From Mytilus californianus (lineage: Eukaryota; Mollusca; Bivalvia; Mytilida; Mytilidae), in the NCBI RefSeq assembly GCF_021869535.1, contig NW_026262701.1, forward strand, positions 44,085,278-44,149,277: DNA of 64,000 bases. The letters run 5' to 3'. Both the position numbers and the translations under genes were made by a program. Position 1 is the first letter of the stretch; each line of letters begins with the position of its first letter. The notes under the pieces were generated by a model, which searched no databases, was not told the DNA's origin, and saw only the letters and a list, made by a program, of their open reading frames with translations. Below, one piece after another: positions 27,401-35,039 of the stretch.

Positions 27401-30396
27401 TGCAGTGGCAATTCATATCTGATTCAACCAGGTATTTCTTACTTGTCACCTCTTTGAAAAAAAATATAAAAAAAATATGAAACCTTAGAAAACAGAGATT
27501 CTTTGTATAGTATCTCTTCTTTTCAAATTTAGTAATAGCATATGGTCTTATCTACAAATCAACCGATTAATTATGATTCCCTATCGTAGCGTCTTTACTA
27601 TATGTAGATCGCATGGCGGCTCATGCAGGTATATTGTGAGATGTTAATCCTGTCGATACTTCCATGCCTCGCTCCGTTATGAGATGAGATTCAATTGGGT
27701 TTTTGTTCTCAATGATTTTATAGTCCAAAAAGATTTAGTTCAGAACATCGATAAACTACTTTTTGTGTCGTATTTGTTGACAATATATCTTACAGCATTT
27801 ACTATATTTCATTGTGAAAGCATGGTCACAAAGGTCGATTTTAGAAACGTTATATGAGACATAAATATTGTTTTGCGAAGGAAAACAATGAAAGATACAG
27901 GAGGAGGATTTGATCCTCTATCACGTCTATAGCTCACGTGGCAATTTTGCCATAATAGATTGATACAATGCAACCAGGTTATTCATTAAAATAGTATGTA
28001 GGTAGATCGTGACATTCTGAGCATGATTGACCCTACCATATTTTTCTCTATCTATTGTCGTTTTCAAGGTATAAGACAATTTAAACGTTTTACCCCTATG
28101 CGCTATATTTAGCTATGTTGGCCATGTCTGTTGACGTATTGGGAAAACATTTACAATCGTTGGACACACTAAGGATCATTTTTCCAACGTTTGGTTGCCA
28201 TTAGTTCGGAATTTGTTTATTTTTATGAATTTTTACAAAAGTAAACGACAGACACGAAAATTAGCCATCGTTTAAGATTTAAACATATTGAGGGGTTATC
28301 CAATGGTTTTGGTCATTTTGTGTAAATTTTGTATTTCTGATTATGTTGCTGTTAACACTTTCTACCTATCTATTATAAAACATTTCAAAATAATGGATAG
28401 ACACAGTAAAAATAGTCAAACAACGTCAGTTACGGGCATTAAGTCCTTATGGAGTCATTCAATAGATTCGGTCATATAAGCATTTTTGTGGATCATCTAT
28501 TGCTGATCATTTATACCTTCAACTGTTTCTACCTTTCTTATACAGTTTTTTTAAATATTAGAAAAGAATCATGAAAATTAACCAAAAAATACTTTTAGGG
28601 CAACATCTCCTCAAGGAGTGGTCTGATATTTTAGTTGAAATAACAACTAACTTTGGTTGAAATTAGTTCAGTGTTTTCAGAGCAAAAGATCTTTAAAAAA
28701 GTTTACGACGTTGGAGACGACGACTGATGCTAAAGTGATGTCATGGCTAGGTGAGCTAAAAATACGATATATTTTTTCTCATTTGTAGCACATTTATCTA
28801 TATGATACCTTCCATTTTGAAGTGGGTCTTACTGCTGGTATAAATTTTGAATCAAATAGATGTGAAAATGGTCCATGACCTACAATTGTAAATCTATACG
28901 TGATTAAACATTTATGAAAATTTTGATTCACTAAAAATTCGCTTCACATCAAAAATACAAACGTAAAATAATTCAATAAAGAAAATGGAATAAAATGAAC
29001 ACCGCTTCACACTTTAAAAAAAACCAAGAGCGTTTTTTAAAACAAATTCAATGAGATAAAAGTCTAGCGGCATTTAAACTGTTTTCTTTTCAAGTGAAAT
29101 AAACTTTCAAAAATCACTGATGAAAGAACTGTTTGTCATTCATTATTTCATTGCTATTTTTGGCAACTTTAATTCATTGGTGTTTAGCTGGAAAATGTCA
29201 TTTAAGAAAAGCGCATTTTTTTTATTCATTTTTTTCTCAAAGGATAAAAAAACATTAAACCCAACTGTGGATATTATTTGCTATGGCAATTAGTAATATA
29301 TAGACTCAACAGTTAAATTTGAAATCCGTCTCATATATTTAGTTACTGGCACACTATCCTAATATCAAAACAATCAAACAATCAATTTGCGAACAAATTC
29401 AGTCTAAAATACATTATCAGATATGTCTTACCTAAGTCATGACAAAGGCCTGCAATTTCTACACACAAAATATCTTTATTTGTTATATTTAATTCTGGCT
29501 GTCTCTTCTGTAGCATGCGGACCAGCTGTCCAGCAAGATAACATACTCTGAAAAATAAGTATCCTATCAAAGGTGGTATGATTACAACCTTTATTTTACC
29601 CCTCAATAATAACATTATTTGATTCTTTAATAATTATGTTTATTCTATAAATCAAAGAAATAAAATCCGTAAGTGTTGAAATGTCATGTTTGATGTTCCT
29701 CTGATGTTTACATATGTAAACATAGACATCTTTACTTTAAAAAGGAAATAAGAACAGTATGTTTTAGAAAATTAAAAAATTGCCACAGCCTTACTCTATC
29801 ATGTCTATAAAACATGTAATTCTCATTTGGCATCTAAATAAAACATCTTGTAAAATATGTTTTAACTTAGACTGTTGTTTTTTACGCGACTGTCATACAA
29901 GTGAGAGGTTTAGCTAGCTATTAAACCAGGTTTAATCCATCTTTTTTTATTTAAAGAAATGCCTGTACCAAGTCAGGAATATATAGTTGTTTTCCATTCG
30001 TTTGATGTGTTTGAGCTTTTGATTTTGCCATTTGTTAAGGGACTTTCCGTTTTTGAATTTTACCAGGAGTTCGGTATTTTTGTTATTTTTACTTTTTATA
30101 TCTAGATAACGATAACACGATCTCAAGAACAAGGTTATTATTGCATTTTCTAGTTCTGCTTTTTATGCTCCAACGCATTTTAGGTATATTATTTTGATTA
30201 TATGCAATGTGTTTTTCTATGACTCAGTCGCTTACCCAATACAATGTTCAAATCTATTGTTAGTTGCCCCAGGATAAACAAAATAGCATGTTCCCGATTG
30301 TTTTAAATCCCTCAGTCTCTGAAATTGCGGAGTATCTATTATTTTGATACAAAGAGGATGAACTTCTGTATGTCCATTGACGGGATCATTAAATAT
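9391..30396 (-). CDS. SAMHD1: SAMHD1-like deoxynucleoside triphosphate triphosphohydrolase, 13 exons, 5' end not found
   Basis: Seen: thirteen minus-strand exons, all with AG acceptors and GT donors, join in phase to about 486 codons and one stop. Order of motifs: an N-terminal block with [15 protein letters not shown] and [61 protein letters not shown]; then a C-terminal lobe ending [12 protein letters not shown]. Known: SAMHD1 hydrolyses dNTPs to nucleoside and triphosphate, and in vertebrates restricts retroviruses by lowering dNTP pools. The metal-binding H, HD and D, the catalytic H of the HE(D/Q) motif and the D/Q/R of the primary allosteric site all appear conserved, so the enzyme is probably active. 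Human SAMHD1 is 626 residues with a SAM domain in front. Here homology begins where the human HD region begins, and no SAM exon or start codon was recognised upstream. The gene may be a SAM-less invertebrate form, or its first exons may be diverged and unseen. Identity is strong from the consecutive motifs. Confidence 0.93.
9590..9660 (+). repeat. Dispersed repeat D, tail only
   Basis: GTCTCTTTGACATATTCCCC followed by ATTTGCATTCTCAATTTTAT, the same end as at 14840-14882. Confidence 0.55.
9998..10131 (-). CDS. SAMHD1: SAMHD1-like exon L (intact copy)
   Basis: 134 nt, CACAG acceptor. Encodes [20 protein letters not shown] and [16 protein letters not shown], matching human [20 protein letters not shown]. 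The donor after TTACA is GTAAGA. Read-through instead of splicing would stop at once (CAG TAA), so intron retention changes only the last few residues. Confidence 0.9.
10315..10690 (+). repeat. Dispersed repeat E (in intron K-L)
   Basis: Shares GGTCGATA(C/T)C...CTGC(A/T)GGTGAACTAT, GGTACTGACATGATT, AACAAAC and a TCCGTTTATA block with 15450-15795 and a shorter copy near 21225-21370. Absent from the matching intron of the distal duplicate. Confidence 0.65.
11076..11180 (-). CDS. SAMHD1: SAMHD1-like exon K (intact copy)
   Basis: 105 nt, 35 codons, TTCCAG to GTATGT. Encodes [20 protein letters not shown] and [10 protein letters not shown], matching human NMDYG...KNPIDHVSFY...RAIRITKNQ. A duplicate at 4164-4269 is frameshifted. 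Confidence 0.92.
11655..11860. mobile_element. Fragment of CCTAAG-type element
   Basis: CTGTCTTAGGACTAGGACATG, TCATAAGCCAGGTTATCAAA and TACTTAAGTCCTAA resemble the left arm of the element at 38791-40062. No opposing arm was seen, so it is a one-armed remnant. Confidence 0.55.
12806..12895 (-). CDS. SAMHD1: SAMHD1-like exon J
   Basis: 90 nt, 30 codons, phase 0 to 0. Encodes [17 protein letters not shown] and [11 protein letters not shown]. Sequence similarity is weak, as in the matching human stretch, but position, phase and splice sites fit the gene model. Confidence 0.8.
13916..14108 (-). CDS. SAMHD1: SAMHD1-like exon I
   Basis: 193 nt, ACAG acceptor, GTAAGA donor. Encodes [34 protein letters not shown] and [13 protein letters not shown], matching the conserved AYTKLTDNIF and YVGETQPTG blocks of the family. 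Confidence 0.92.
14620..14885 (+). repeat. Dispersed repeat D
   Basis: Matches 40868-41080: TTCATTTATATGTTTC, GGGCCAGCTGAAGC, then GAC(A)CATTGGTG, CTTTGGCTGTTTTC-like text, and a tail TTTGACACATTCCCCATTTCC. A short piece of the tail also lies at 9590-9660. Confidence 0.75.
15358..15426. repeat. Short tandem repeat, 23-bp unit, three copies
   Basis: TTTAATTTGATGCATAA(A/G)ATTAG occurs three times head to tail with one substitution between copies. Confidence 0.9.
15450..15795 (+). repeat. Dispersed repeat E
   Basis: Second copy of the repeat at 10315-10690; includes GAACTATTAGTCTCCGAGGG and a tail AAGCGATTCGGACGCATAAA. The tail also lies in both arms of the segmental duplication (near 4480 and 11435), so this repeat and the duplicated flank share sequence. 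Confidence 0.65.
15826..15882 (-). CDS. SAMHD1: SAMHD1-like exon H (short)
   Basis: 57 nt, TTTTCAG to GTATGT. Encodes [18 protein letters not shown] with split codons at both ends that match exons G and I. It aligns with human ITDAFLKAD. The Lys-rich loop that follows in human is shorter here. Confidence 0.87.
16245..16430 (-). mobile_element. Retroelement B tail, truncated
   Basis: AGACATTCAAACTCATGAG, CAAACTGACAATG and GGTGGTCTCAAGTGCTCCG match the element B tail at 60510-60690, more diverged. Confidence 0.65.
17399..17490 (-). CDS. SAMHD1: SAMHD1-like exon G
   Basis: 92 nt between TTTCAG and GTAAGT. Encodes a segment with [20 protein letters not shown]. The RRAYQH(K/R)V block contributes to tetramer and allosteric contacts in human SAMHD1. 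Ends after two bases of a Met codon. Confidence 0.92.
17705..17918. mobile_element. MITE with GTGGATTCAT inverted ends
   Basis: Ends are TACTGTGGATTCAT and, reversed, TACCGTGGATTCAT. Inside are CCAATTTTCGTGG and CGTGAATATTTG. Length about 214 bp, AT-rich, noncoding, in the intron between exons F and G. The TA at each edge fits a Tc1/mariner-type target. Confidence 0.8.
18000..19560. other. Intron sequence with nothing recognised
   Basis: AT-rich stretch between exons F and G. Holds a 109-codon plus frame at 18612 and an 84-codon frame at 19325. Neither resembles a family I know, and neither is bounded by convincing splice sites. Confidence 0.5.
19565..19725 (-). repeat. Dispersed repeat C, diverged
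   Basis: AATCGAACTCCAAGG, GGAAGTCC, TGGTGCGTTAAACCTGCTTTAATAGCTAGCTGA match the reverse complement of the 7868 copy with a deleted middle. The same head (CCGAACCCCAAGGAAAATTC) recurs at 22088-22170. Confidence 0.65.
20473..20572. repeat. Tandem duplication, 50-bp unit, two copies
   Basis: Two head-to-tail copies of a unit starting AAGTAATTCGACATTCTATA and ending TTATAATTATCT, with no difference in the 50 bases except at the junction. A very recent duplication, or possibly an assembly artefact. Confidence 0.93.
20686..20850 (-). CDS. SAMHD1: SAMHD1-like exon F: WDYFARD metal ligand
   Basis: 165 nt, 55 codons, phase 0 to 0, CAG acceptor and GTAAAT donor. Holds [17 protein letters not shown], which contains the last metal-binding Asp, then [11 protein letters not shown] and ICSRDK, all closely matching vertebrate SAMHD1. 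Confidence 0.93.
21740..21909. repeat. Long near-perfect inverted repeat (hairpin)
   Basis: Arms of about 77 bp (21740-21816 and 21834-21909) pair from AGAGATAACTGTA inward to GTTTACCTG, enclosing a loop near 21817-21833 (TCTCGGCTACGCGTCGC). Only a few mismatches (for example GCGGAC against GTGGAC). The arms contain GGACGTCCATCGGTAGTG. Probably a foldback or MITE family; no coding capacity. Confidence 0.9.
22085..22185 (-). repeat. Dispersed repeat C, short copy
   Basis: AAAATACCGAACCCCAAGG, AAAATTC and CGGAAAGTCCC: the 3' part of repeat C only. Confidence 0.55.
23860..25557 (+). mobile_element. Retroelement A: decayed reverse transcriptase element with 3' tail
   Basis: Coding remnant about 23865-24824. 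Reads INFLLDN-like text, [16 protein letters not shown] (reverse transcriptase palm), [10 protein letters not shown] (catalytic YLDD), [45 protein letters not shown] and ends VISKLKAN then stop. At least four in-frame stops and a frameshift make it dead. A noncoding tail of some 730 bp follows, ending ACCACATCTTCTTTTTTATA. It lies antisense in the SAMHD1-like intron, and its 3' end stops about 10 bp from exon E. It belongs to a family common in marine invertebrates; class (LINE or Penelope-like) not settled. The fixed 3' end and ragged 5' ends of the other copies fit target-primed insertion. Confidence 0.88.
24041..24824 (+). pseudogene. Reverse transcriptase (element A), inactivated
   Basis: Palm motifs [11 protein letters not shown] and YLDDIF are present, with stops after HSL, after NNQ, after KLNTKN and after RYKD, plus a duplicated CCCTTTTTTT stretch near 24355 that shifts the frame. 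Element B at 60803-61390 is a related but distinct reverse transcriptase. Confidence 0.85.
25568..25615 (-). CDS. SAMHD1: SAMHD1-like exon E (16 codons)
   Basis: 48 nt microexon-like segment, acceptor TATAG and donor GTAAGT, phase 0 to 0. Encodes [16 protein letters not shown], aligning with the human WPYKGR...FLYE block. It abuts the 3' end of the retroelement that ends about 10 bp away in the neighbouring intron. Confidence 0.9.
26380..26580 (-). CDS. SAMHD1: SAMHD1-like exon D: catalytic His motif
   Basis: 201 nt, 67 codons, phase 0 at both ends, from TTTCAG to GTAAGA. Begins [14 protein letters not shown]; its first residue aligns with the catalytic His of human SAMHD1. Continues with [12 protein letters not shown], a family signature, then a diverged loop. 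Confidence 0.92.
27195..27370 (-). mobile_element. Retroelement A tail, 5'-truncated
   Basis: Reverse complement of 25390-25557: AGAAGATGTGGTATGATTAC, GAGACAACTCTCCACAAT, CTATAGGTCACCGTGCGGCC, GCCCCGAAATGACAAATG. Sits in the intron between exons C and D. Confidence 0.88.
28595..28770 (+). repeat. Dispersed repeat with GACGACGACTGATGC tail
   Basis: GGGCAACATCTCCTCAAGG, TTAGTTGAAATAACAACTAA and ACGTTGGAGACGACGACTG, ending GGTGAGCTAAAAA. Resembles a mussel interspersed repeat known to me by its GGTGAGCTAAAA end. Single copy here. Confidence 0.4.
28809..28879 (-). CDS. SAMHD1: SAMHD1-like exon C: GHGPFSH
   Basis: 71 nt, acceptor TTGTAG and donor GTATCA. Encodes [14 protein letters not shown] and then VRPTSKWK, matching the human stretch directly after CHDLG. 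Found only by reading the intron, since it is too short to stand out as an open frame. Confidence 0.9.
29432..29547 (-). CDS. SAMHD1: SAMHD1-like exon B: CHDLG motif
   Basis: 116 nt between CAG and GTAAGA. Encodes [13 protein letters not shown] followed by a segment ending AGLCHDLG, the His-Asp pair that names the HD domain and binds metal. Ends in phase 1 so that the next exon completes Gly. Confidence 0.93.
29878..30110 (+). repeat. Dispersed repeat C
   Basis: Close copy of 7868-8080, starting GCGACTGTCATACAAGTGAG. Lies in the intron between exons A and B, about 125 bp from exon A. Confidence 0.85.
30236..30396 (-). CDS. SAMHD1: SAMHD1-like exon A: start of HD region
   Basis: 161 nt, opened by TTTTTTCAG and closed by GTAAGC. 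It encodes 53 codons plus two bases and holds [11 protein letters not shown] (primary allosteric D, Q, R) and NNRFEHCIG, whose His is the first metal ligand. The split Gly codon is completed by exon B. The acceptor is phase 0, so at least one upstream exon is required. Confidence 0.92.
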
Positions 30397-30399
30397 CTG

Positions 30400-31250
30400 A
30401 AAAATTGATATAAATATTTTAGATTTATTTAGTATTAATGCTCGAATATTCTAAAAAAAAAAAACAATCCAAAGATGATATTACTTTATTCCATTTTGTT
30501 GAGTATTTTGAGTACTTCCATTATTTCTATGTGTGATTAATATAAAATGTTAAGATTCCCGTTATTTGTCTTCGTGCTGTTATGTTTCTTTTGTTCGTAT
30601 CACTTTTGACGTGATTCGGTATTAAAGCAATCCACCATCGTTTTTTTTTTAACTTTTTAACTTTTTGCATTTCTGGTGCAGGTTGGTCATGAGGTGCGAT
30701 TCGGTCACAAAGGGTTTTTACATTGTTGTTTCTATTTTGTGTACCCTTGTATCTATATTTACTTAACTTTTACGTTATCGAGAAAGTATATGTATATTAT
30801 ATACGGTATGTACTATCAACGGCAAAAAATTTTTGTTGACGTCATTGTCAAATTTACTATCTATTCACGTTTTTTGTTGACGTCTTTATTAGATTTATTT
30901 GTATGTTTATTTGAATTTTTTAGTCAGTTGTGTTGTATGTTTGTGATGTATGTTTACACATTTTTGGCTACTGGATCCCAATTATTGTCACACTAACCTA
31001 TTTTGTCTGTTGGAATTGCTCAACCAATTTTGTCAATATAACAGAACTATTATACACTTATTGACTGGTTATGAGGGTAATAGTAGGTTTGTTGTCCTTG
31101 AGATACCAACCATTGTTAACAGCTTCCATTTGCAGCTGATTATTTCCATATGATCAAATTCCGGATTTGATACGATAAGAATGAGACATCTTCTAACTAG
31201 GTATCAATTTATCACGACTTTTTTTAGAATGATTCCCGGATTGTAGACTT
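30400..31250. other. Upstream flank of recognised SAMHD1-like exons
   Basis: The missing 5' exon of the SAMHD1-like gene should lie here or beyond. I found no minus-strand segment with SAM-domain-like sequence. The plus-strand 106-codon frame at 30676 is T-rich and looks like chance. Confidence 0.4.
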
Positions 31251-31257
31251 TAAAGAC

Positions 31258-32620
31258 TTAACAGAATTCTGTTAAAAAAATTATCGAAAGAGAAACTGTT
31301 TATATCAGCATCATCAGTATCTATTTGATCTAAGGAAACAATTTTCTTATCAGAATTCTGTTACGCATATACTATATATCTGCGGAAACGATTTTTTTTT
31401 ATCAGAATTCTGTTTAGAATATACTATCATCCAAGGAAGCAATTTTCTTATCAGAATTCTGTTAAGAATGTACTATCTATCTGCGGGAAAGATTTTCTTA
31501 TCACAATTCTATTAAGAATATACTATATATCTGAGAAAACGATTTTCTTATCAGAATTCTGTTAAGAATATACTATCTATCTACGGAAACGATTTTCTTA
31601 TCAGAATTATGTTAAGAATATACTATCTATCTACGGAAACGATTTTCTCATCAGAATTATGTTAAGAATATACTATCATCTAAGGAAACAATTTTCTTAT
31701 CAGAATTCTGTTAAGAATACTATCTATCTGAGAAAACGATTTTCTTATCAGAATTCTGTTAAGAAAATTATCTATCTGATGAAAATATTTTCTTATCAGA
31801 ATTCTGTTAAGAATACTATCTATCTAAGAAAACGATTTTCTTATCAGAATTCTGTTAAGAAAATTATCTATCTGATGAAAATATTTTCTTATCAGAATTC
31901 TGTTAAGAATACACTATTTATCTACGGAAACGATTTTCTTATCAGAATTATGTTAAGAATATACTATCATCTAAGGAAACAATTTTCTTATCAGAATTCT
32001 GTTAAGAATAATATCTATCTGAGGAAACGACTTGCTTATCAGAATTCTGTTTAGAATACACTATATATCTGCGTAAGCGAAGTTCTTATCAGAATTCTGT
32101 TTAGAATATACTATCATATAAGGAAGCCATTTTCTTATCAGAATTCTGTTAAGAATTCTCTATCTGAGGAAACGATTTGCTTATCAGAATTCTGTTAAGA
32201 ATATACTATATAGAATGTATCTGCGGAAGCGATTTTCTTATCAGAATTCTGTTTAGAATATACTATCATCTAAGGAAGCAATTTTCTTATCAGAATTCTG
32301 TTAACAATTTAATCTATCTGAGAAATCAATTTTCTTATCAGAATTCTGTTAAGAAAACTATCTATCTGATGAAAATATTTTCTTATCAGAATTCTGTTAA
32401 GAATATACTATATATCTGCGGAAACGGTTTTCTTATCAAAATTATGTTAAGAATATACTATCATCTTAGGGAACAATTTTCTTATCAGAATTCTGTTAAG
32501 AGTACTATTTATCTGAGGAAACAATTTGCTCATCAGAATTCTGGTAAAATTGGTATATATCTGAAGAAACGATTTTCTTATCAGATTTCCAGCTAAGAAT
32601 TCTCAATATCAGAGTTTTGT
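31258..32620. repeat. Minisatellite, about 27 units of roughly 50 bp
   Basis: Head-to-tail units centred on TTCTTATCAGAATTCTGTTA followed by AGAATATACTATCTATCTGC and GGAAACGATT. Unit length varies from about 45 to 52 bp. Most units hold a GAATTC site. Alternating subtypes (GAGGAAACGA, GATGAAAATATT, CATCTAAGGAAGCA) recur in blocks near 31730-31900, pointing to higher-order copying. The frames that run through it (peptide YQNSV repeated) are by-products of a unit length near a multiple of three. Decayed units continue to about 32710 and past the SINE to about 33110. Confidence 0.96.
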
Positions 32621-32735
32621 TAAGAATAATGCGTATCTGAGGTAATGATTTTATTTTTCTATTTGAGACAACTATTTACTAACCAGAAGTTTGTTTACAA
32701 CCGTGTACTTTATGAGATATGTATTTTGTTAAGAA

Positions 32736-32994
32736 ATATTTGATATTTTGGTGTTTTAACGCCACTTTTAAGCACCGCTTTTGGGCTATTTCGTGGAGGC
32801 CAGTTTTTATTGGTGGAGGAAGCCGGAGTGCCCGGAGAAAACCACAGACCTTCGATAGGAAAACTGACAATCCTAGTCAATTAAGATTGGAGTCGAGTGC
32901 ACCCGCACGAGCGGGGTTCAAACTCACAACCTCAGTGCTGACTGGCTAGTGATTACAGTAGTAACTACTTAGACCACTCGGCCACCGAGGCCCC
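32736..32994 (-). mobile_element. tRNA-derived SINE with target-site duplication
   Basis: The head on the minus strand reads GGTGGCCGAGTGGTCTAAG (polymerase III box A) and, about 60 bp on, GAGTTTGAACCCC (box B). A body follows with TTTTCTCCGGGCACTCCGGC, the kind of core shared by mollusc and other metazoan SINE families. It is flanked by TATTTTGTTAAGAA (32722-32735) and TATTTTGTTTAGAA (32995-33008), a 14-bp duplication with one mismatch. The target was decayed minisatellite sequence. The tRNA part no longer forms a full cloverleaf, so it is not a tRNA gene. Confidence 0.88.
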
Positions 32995-33109
32995 TATTTT
33001 GTTTAGAACACAGTCTCGAAAATGAATATCAAATTCAATGGGTTTTCTTTTGCTATGATATCTTATACATTTTGAAAAAAGCTCATCAGATTTCTGTTAC
33101 AAGAGCTGC

Positions 33110-34040
33110 ACGAATCAGAATATTTAGCTGTTAAATTTATTAACATTACACAACAAACACACACTAAAAGATTGCATTTCGGTTTATTTGTGAGAAGTTA
33201 ATTATGACCAATGAGTGAAACACATATAATAAACACATTACAAAAAATGTGTTCACTTCTGAGTAAAATACTCCTCTATATGAGTTATACATAATGTATA
33301 TTATAGTATGTTGTTATTCAAAACACATTTTATAATAGACTAAAGGCAAATTTTTGTTATCAATATAGAGATGTTTAGACAAAAGCTTTACAACGACTAA
33401 ATTTGTTTGCATATGTATGCTGCCAGTTATTTAGCTAGCACATCAAATATGAGATACAAATACATAAGTGGTTCATAAAGGCAATAATCAACCTGCATAC
33501 TTATACAATAAGTAATAGATTTGGTACATTACAGCATCTATAAAAGGTAACGGTATATGACATTATTTCAATACCAAAATAAATATAAACAAGTTATTTT
33601 ACATTTGTTACTTTTTATTTGGTGCACTGCACTTATCAAAAATGCATGTATGCAGTTAATAATGATTTTATCACAAGAACGCTGATGGATACATTTTATA
33701 AAAACAAATTTCCTATCTCATGATTGTTAATTTTTTTTATACATTTTGTAAGTTGAAATATTCAGTAAAGTTGATAGAGAAATACACCTAAAATAAAAAG
33801 AACAGCAGAAAATGCCCAGAAAATAAGAAGAAAAAGAACAACGGGATTGTACATGACGTTATAAACCTACGTCATTGACTTTTCCTTTGAAAATCTATAT
33901 TTAGGTATACAGACACTGTTCCGAATCTTATATTAACCTCTCATGATTTTTGTCGCGTTCAATATGATGATTTATCGAAGAGGATTTCTAATGTTTTTAG
34001 CAAATTAGAAAACAGAAAATTTAGTCATATAATAAAACAG
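33110..34040. other. AT-rich spacer, nothing recognised
   Basis: No convincing exon, repeat partner or RNA feature seen on either strand. Confidence 0.5.
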
Positions 34041-34046
34041 TTTATT

Positions 34047-34400
34047 TCATTTGGACGTATCATCAACCTCGTCATCATGTTTATCGTTTTCAGTTGGTCC
34101 TTCATCCTTCATATAATTTAGTATTTCATCCTTTAGTGAAGTTGCTGGTTTAAACAAACAAATTTTATTGTCATTCACATTGCATTTAATATAGCATATG
34201 ATAAAACCTTTTTGGTCCCCTTGAATGTCTTTTCTGTTTAAAACGTAAGAGTCTTTATTTTCATTGGAAATAAATTGGTCTCCAGTCATTTGTCCAATTT
34301 GCCTCTTGCAAAAAATATAGGATTTTTCAGACATCTTTAGGGACAAAAACACTTTACCATTCCAATCTACTACATAGCAGTCATTGCTTTTGTTCTCAAT
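34047..34400 (-). CDS. Last exon of an unrecognised gene
   Basis: 354 nt from a TTTTTTTTAG acceptor to a TGA stop, 117 codons, phase 0. Starts IENKSNDCYVVDWNGKVFLS and ends with an acidic tail (KDEGPTENDKHDDEVDDTSK). Alternating hydrophobic residues and many Lys, Asn and Asp suggest a small beta-rich domain, but I do not recognise the family. An AATAAA follows the stop directly. Upstream, 34974-35039 joins in frame. It lies 3.6 kb upstream of SAMHD1-like exon A on the same strand. Confidence 0.6.
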   Translation of the reverse strand: MENKSNDCYVVDWNGKVFLSLKMSEKSYIFCKRQIGQMTGDQFISNENKDSYVLNRKDIQGDQKGFIICYIKCNVNDNKICLFKPATSLKDEILNYMKDEGPTENDKHDDEVDDTSK

Positions 34401-34492
34401 CTAAAAAAAAAGAATGTATAAATTATTTATTATGAAATAAAATTAGCTTTAATACATTTTTTATAAACATCCATGAAATTTGGTCTAAGACT

Positions 34493-34810
34493 GATAGTTG
34501 ATCATTTGCAATCATACCACATCTCCTTAATTTCATATTACAGCCATGGGTTTAATTTGTAGATGTACAAGAGCATTACATACATCAGCAGTCTGTCAAC
34601 TGGGGCAGGGCTGATCTGACATAATTGACACAGGTTGTTTGTTTTCTTCTTTAAATTGTTTTACATTTTGTCAAGTCAGGTTCCTTTATAGATTACCTTA
34701 TGGGATTGGTTTCACTCATTGTTATAGAATGTACAGCGATATATTTTTTTTGTTTACATTAACTTTGGTATACAGTGGGTATTTGTCTGATTGGCAATCA
34801 TACAACGTTT
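34493..34810 (+). mobile_element. Retroelement A tail, old copy
   Basis: TGTTTTACATTTTGTCAAGTCAGG, CCTTTATAGATTACC, TTCACTCATTGTTATAGAATG, and two CAATCATAC blocks follow the order of the element A tail, strongly diverged. Confidence 0.5.
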
Positions 34811-34973
34811 AATACAATGATTACACAGGGTCTACCTTCTTCTAGAAAATTAGAGACCATCACCCTGTGACTCATCAGGAAAAAAATGACAGTTTCTTCA
34901 TCTGACCACTTTAACATTGAAAAATTAACATCAACTTGATTGTAACTATTTGTATACTTTTGAAAACACTTAC

Positions 34974-35039
34974 AGTATTCTCTACTGGAGGAGGAGTTTC
35001 AATGCTAGTGGTAGGTAAAGGGAATGGTAAAATGTTTTC
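34974..35039 (-). CDS. Internal exon of the same unrecognised gene
   Basis: 66 nt, TTTCAG acceptor and GTAAGT donor, phase 0 to 0. Encodes ENILPFPLPTTS and IETPPPVENT, a proline-rich linker. It reads straight into the exon at 34400. By phase it could equally splice to SAMHD1-like exon A (30396). Confidence 0.55.

Noticed and set aside
31659-32596. Two long plus-strand frames (131 and 139 codons) with a repeated YQNSV peptide
   Set aside because: They are the minisatellite read in a frame that stays open because unit length is often near a multiple of three. Starts and stops follow unit variants, and there is no codon-level constraint.
31258-32620. CRISPR-like array
   Set aside because: The whole unit repeats, including the supposed spacers, and the surroundings are clearly eukaryotic. 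It is a tandem minisatellite.
32719-32949. Overlapping frames on both strands in the SINE
   Set aside because: SINE body sequence; the box A, box B and target duplication explain the region.
32900-32994. tRNA gene with leucine/serine-like head
   Set aside because: Box A and box B are good, but arms do not pair into a cloverleaf and the sequence continues into a SINE body.
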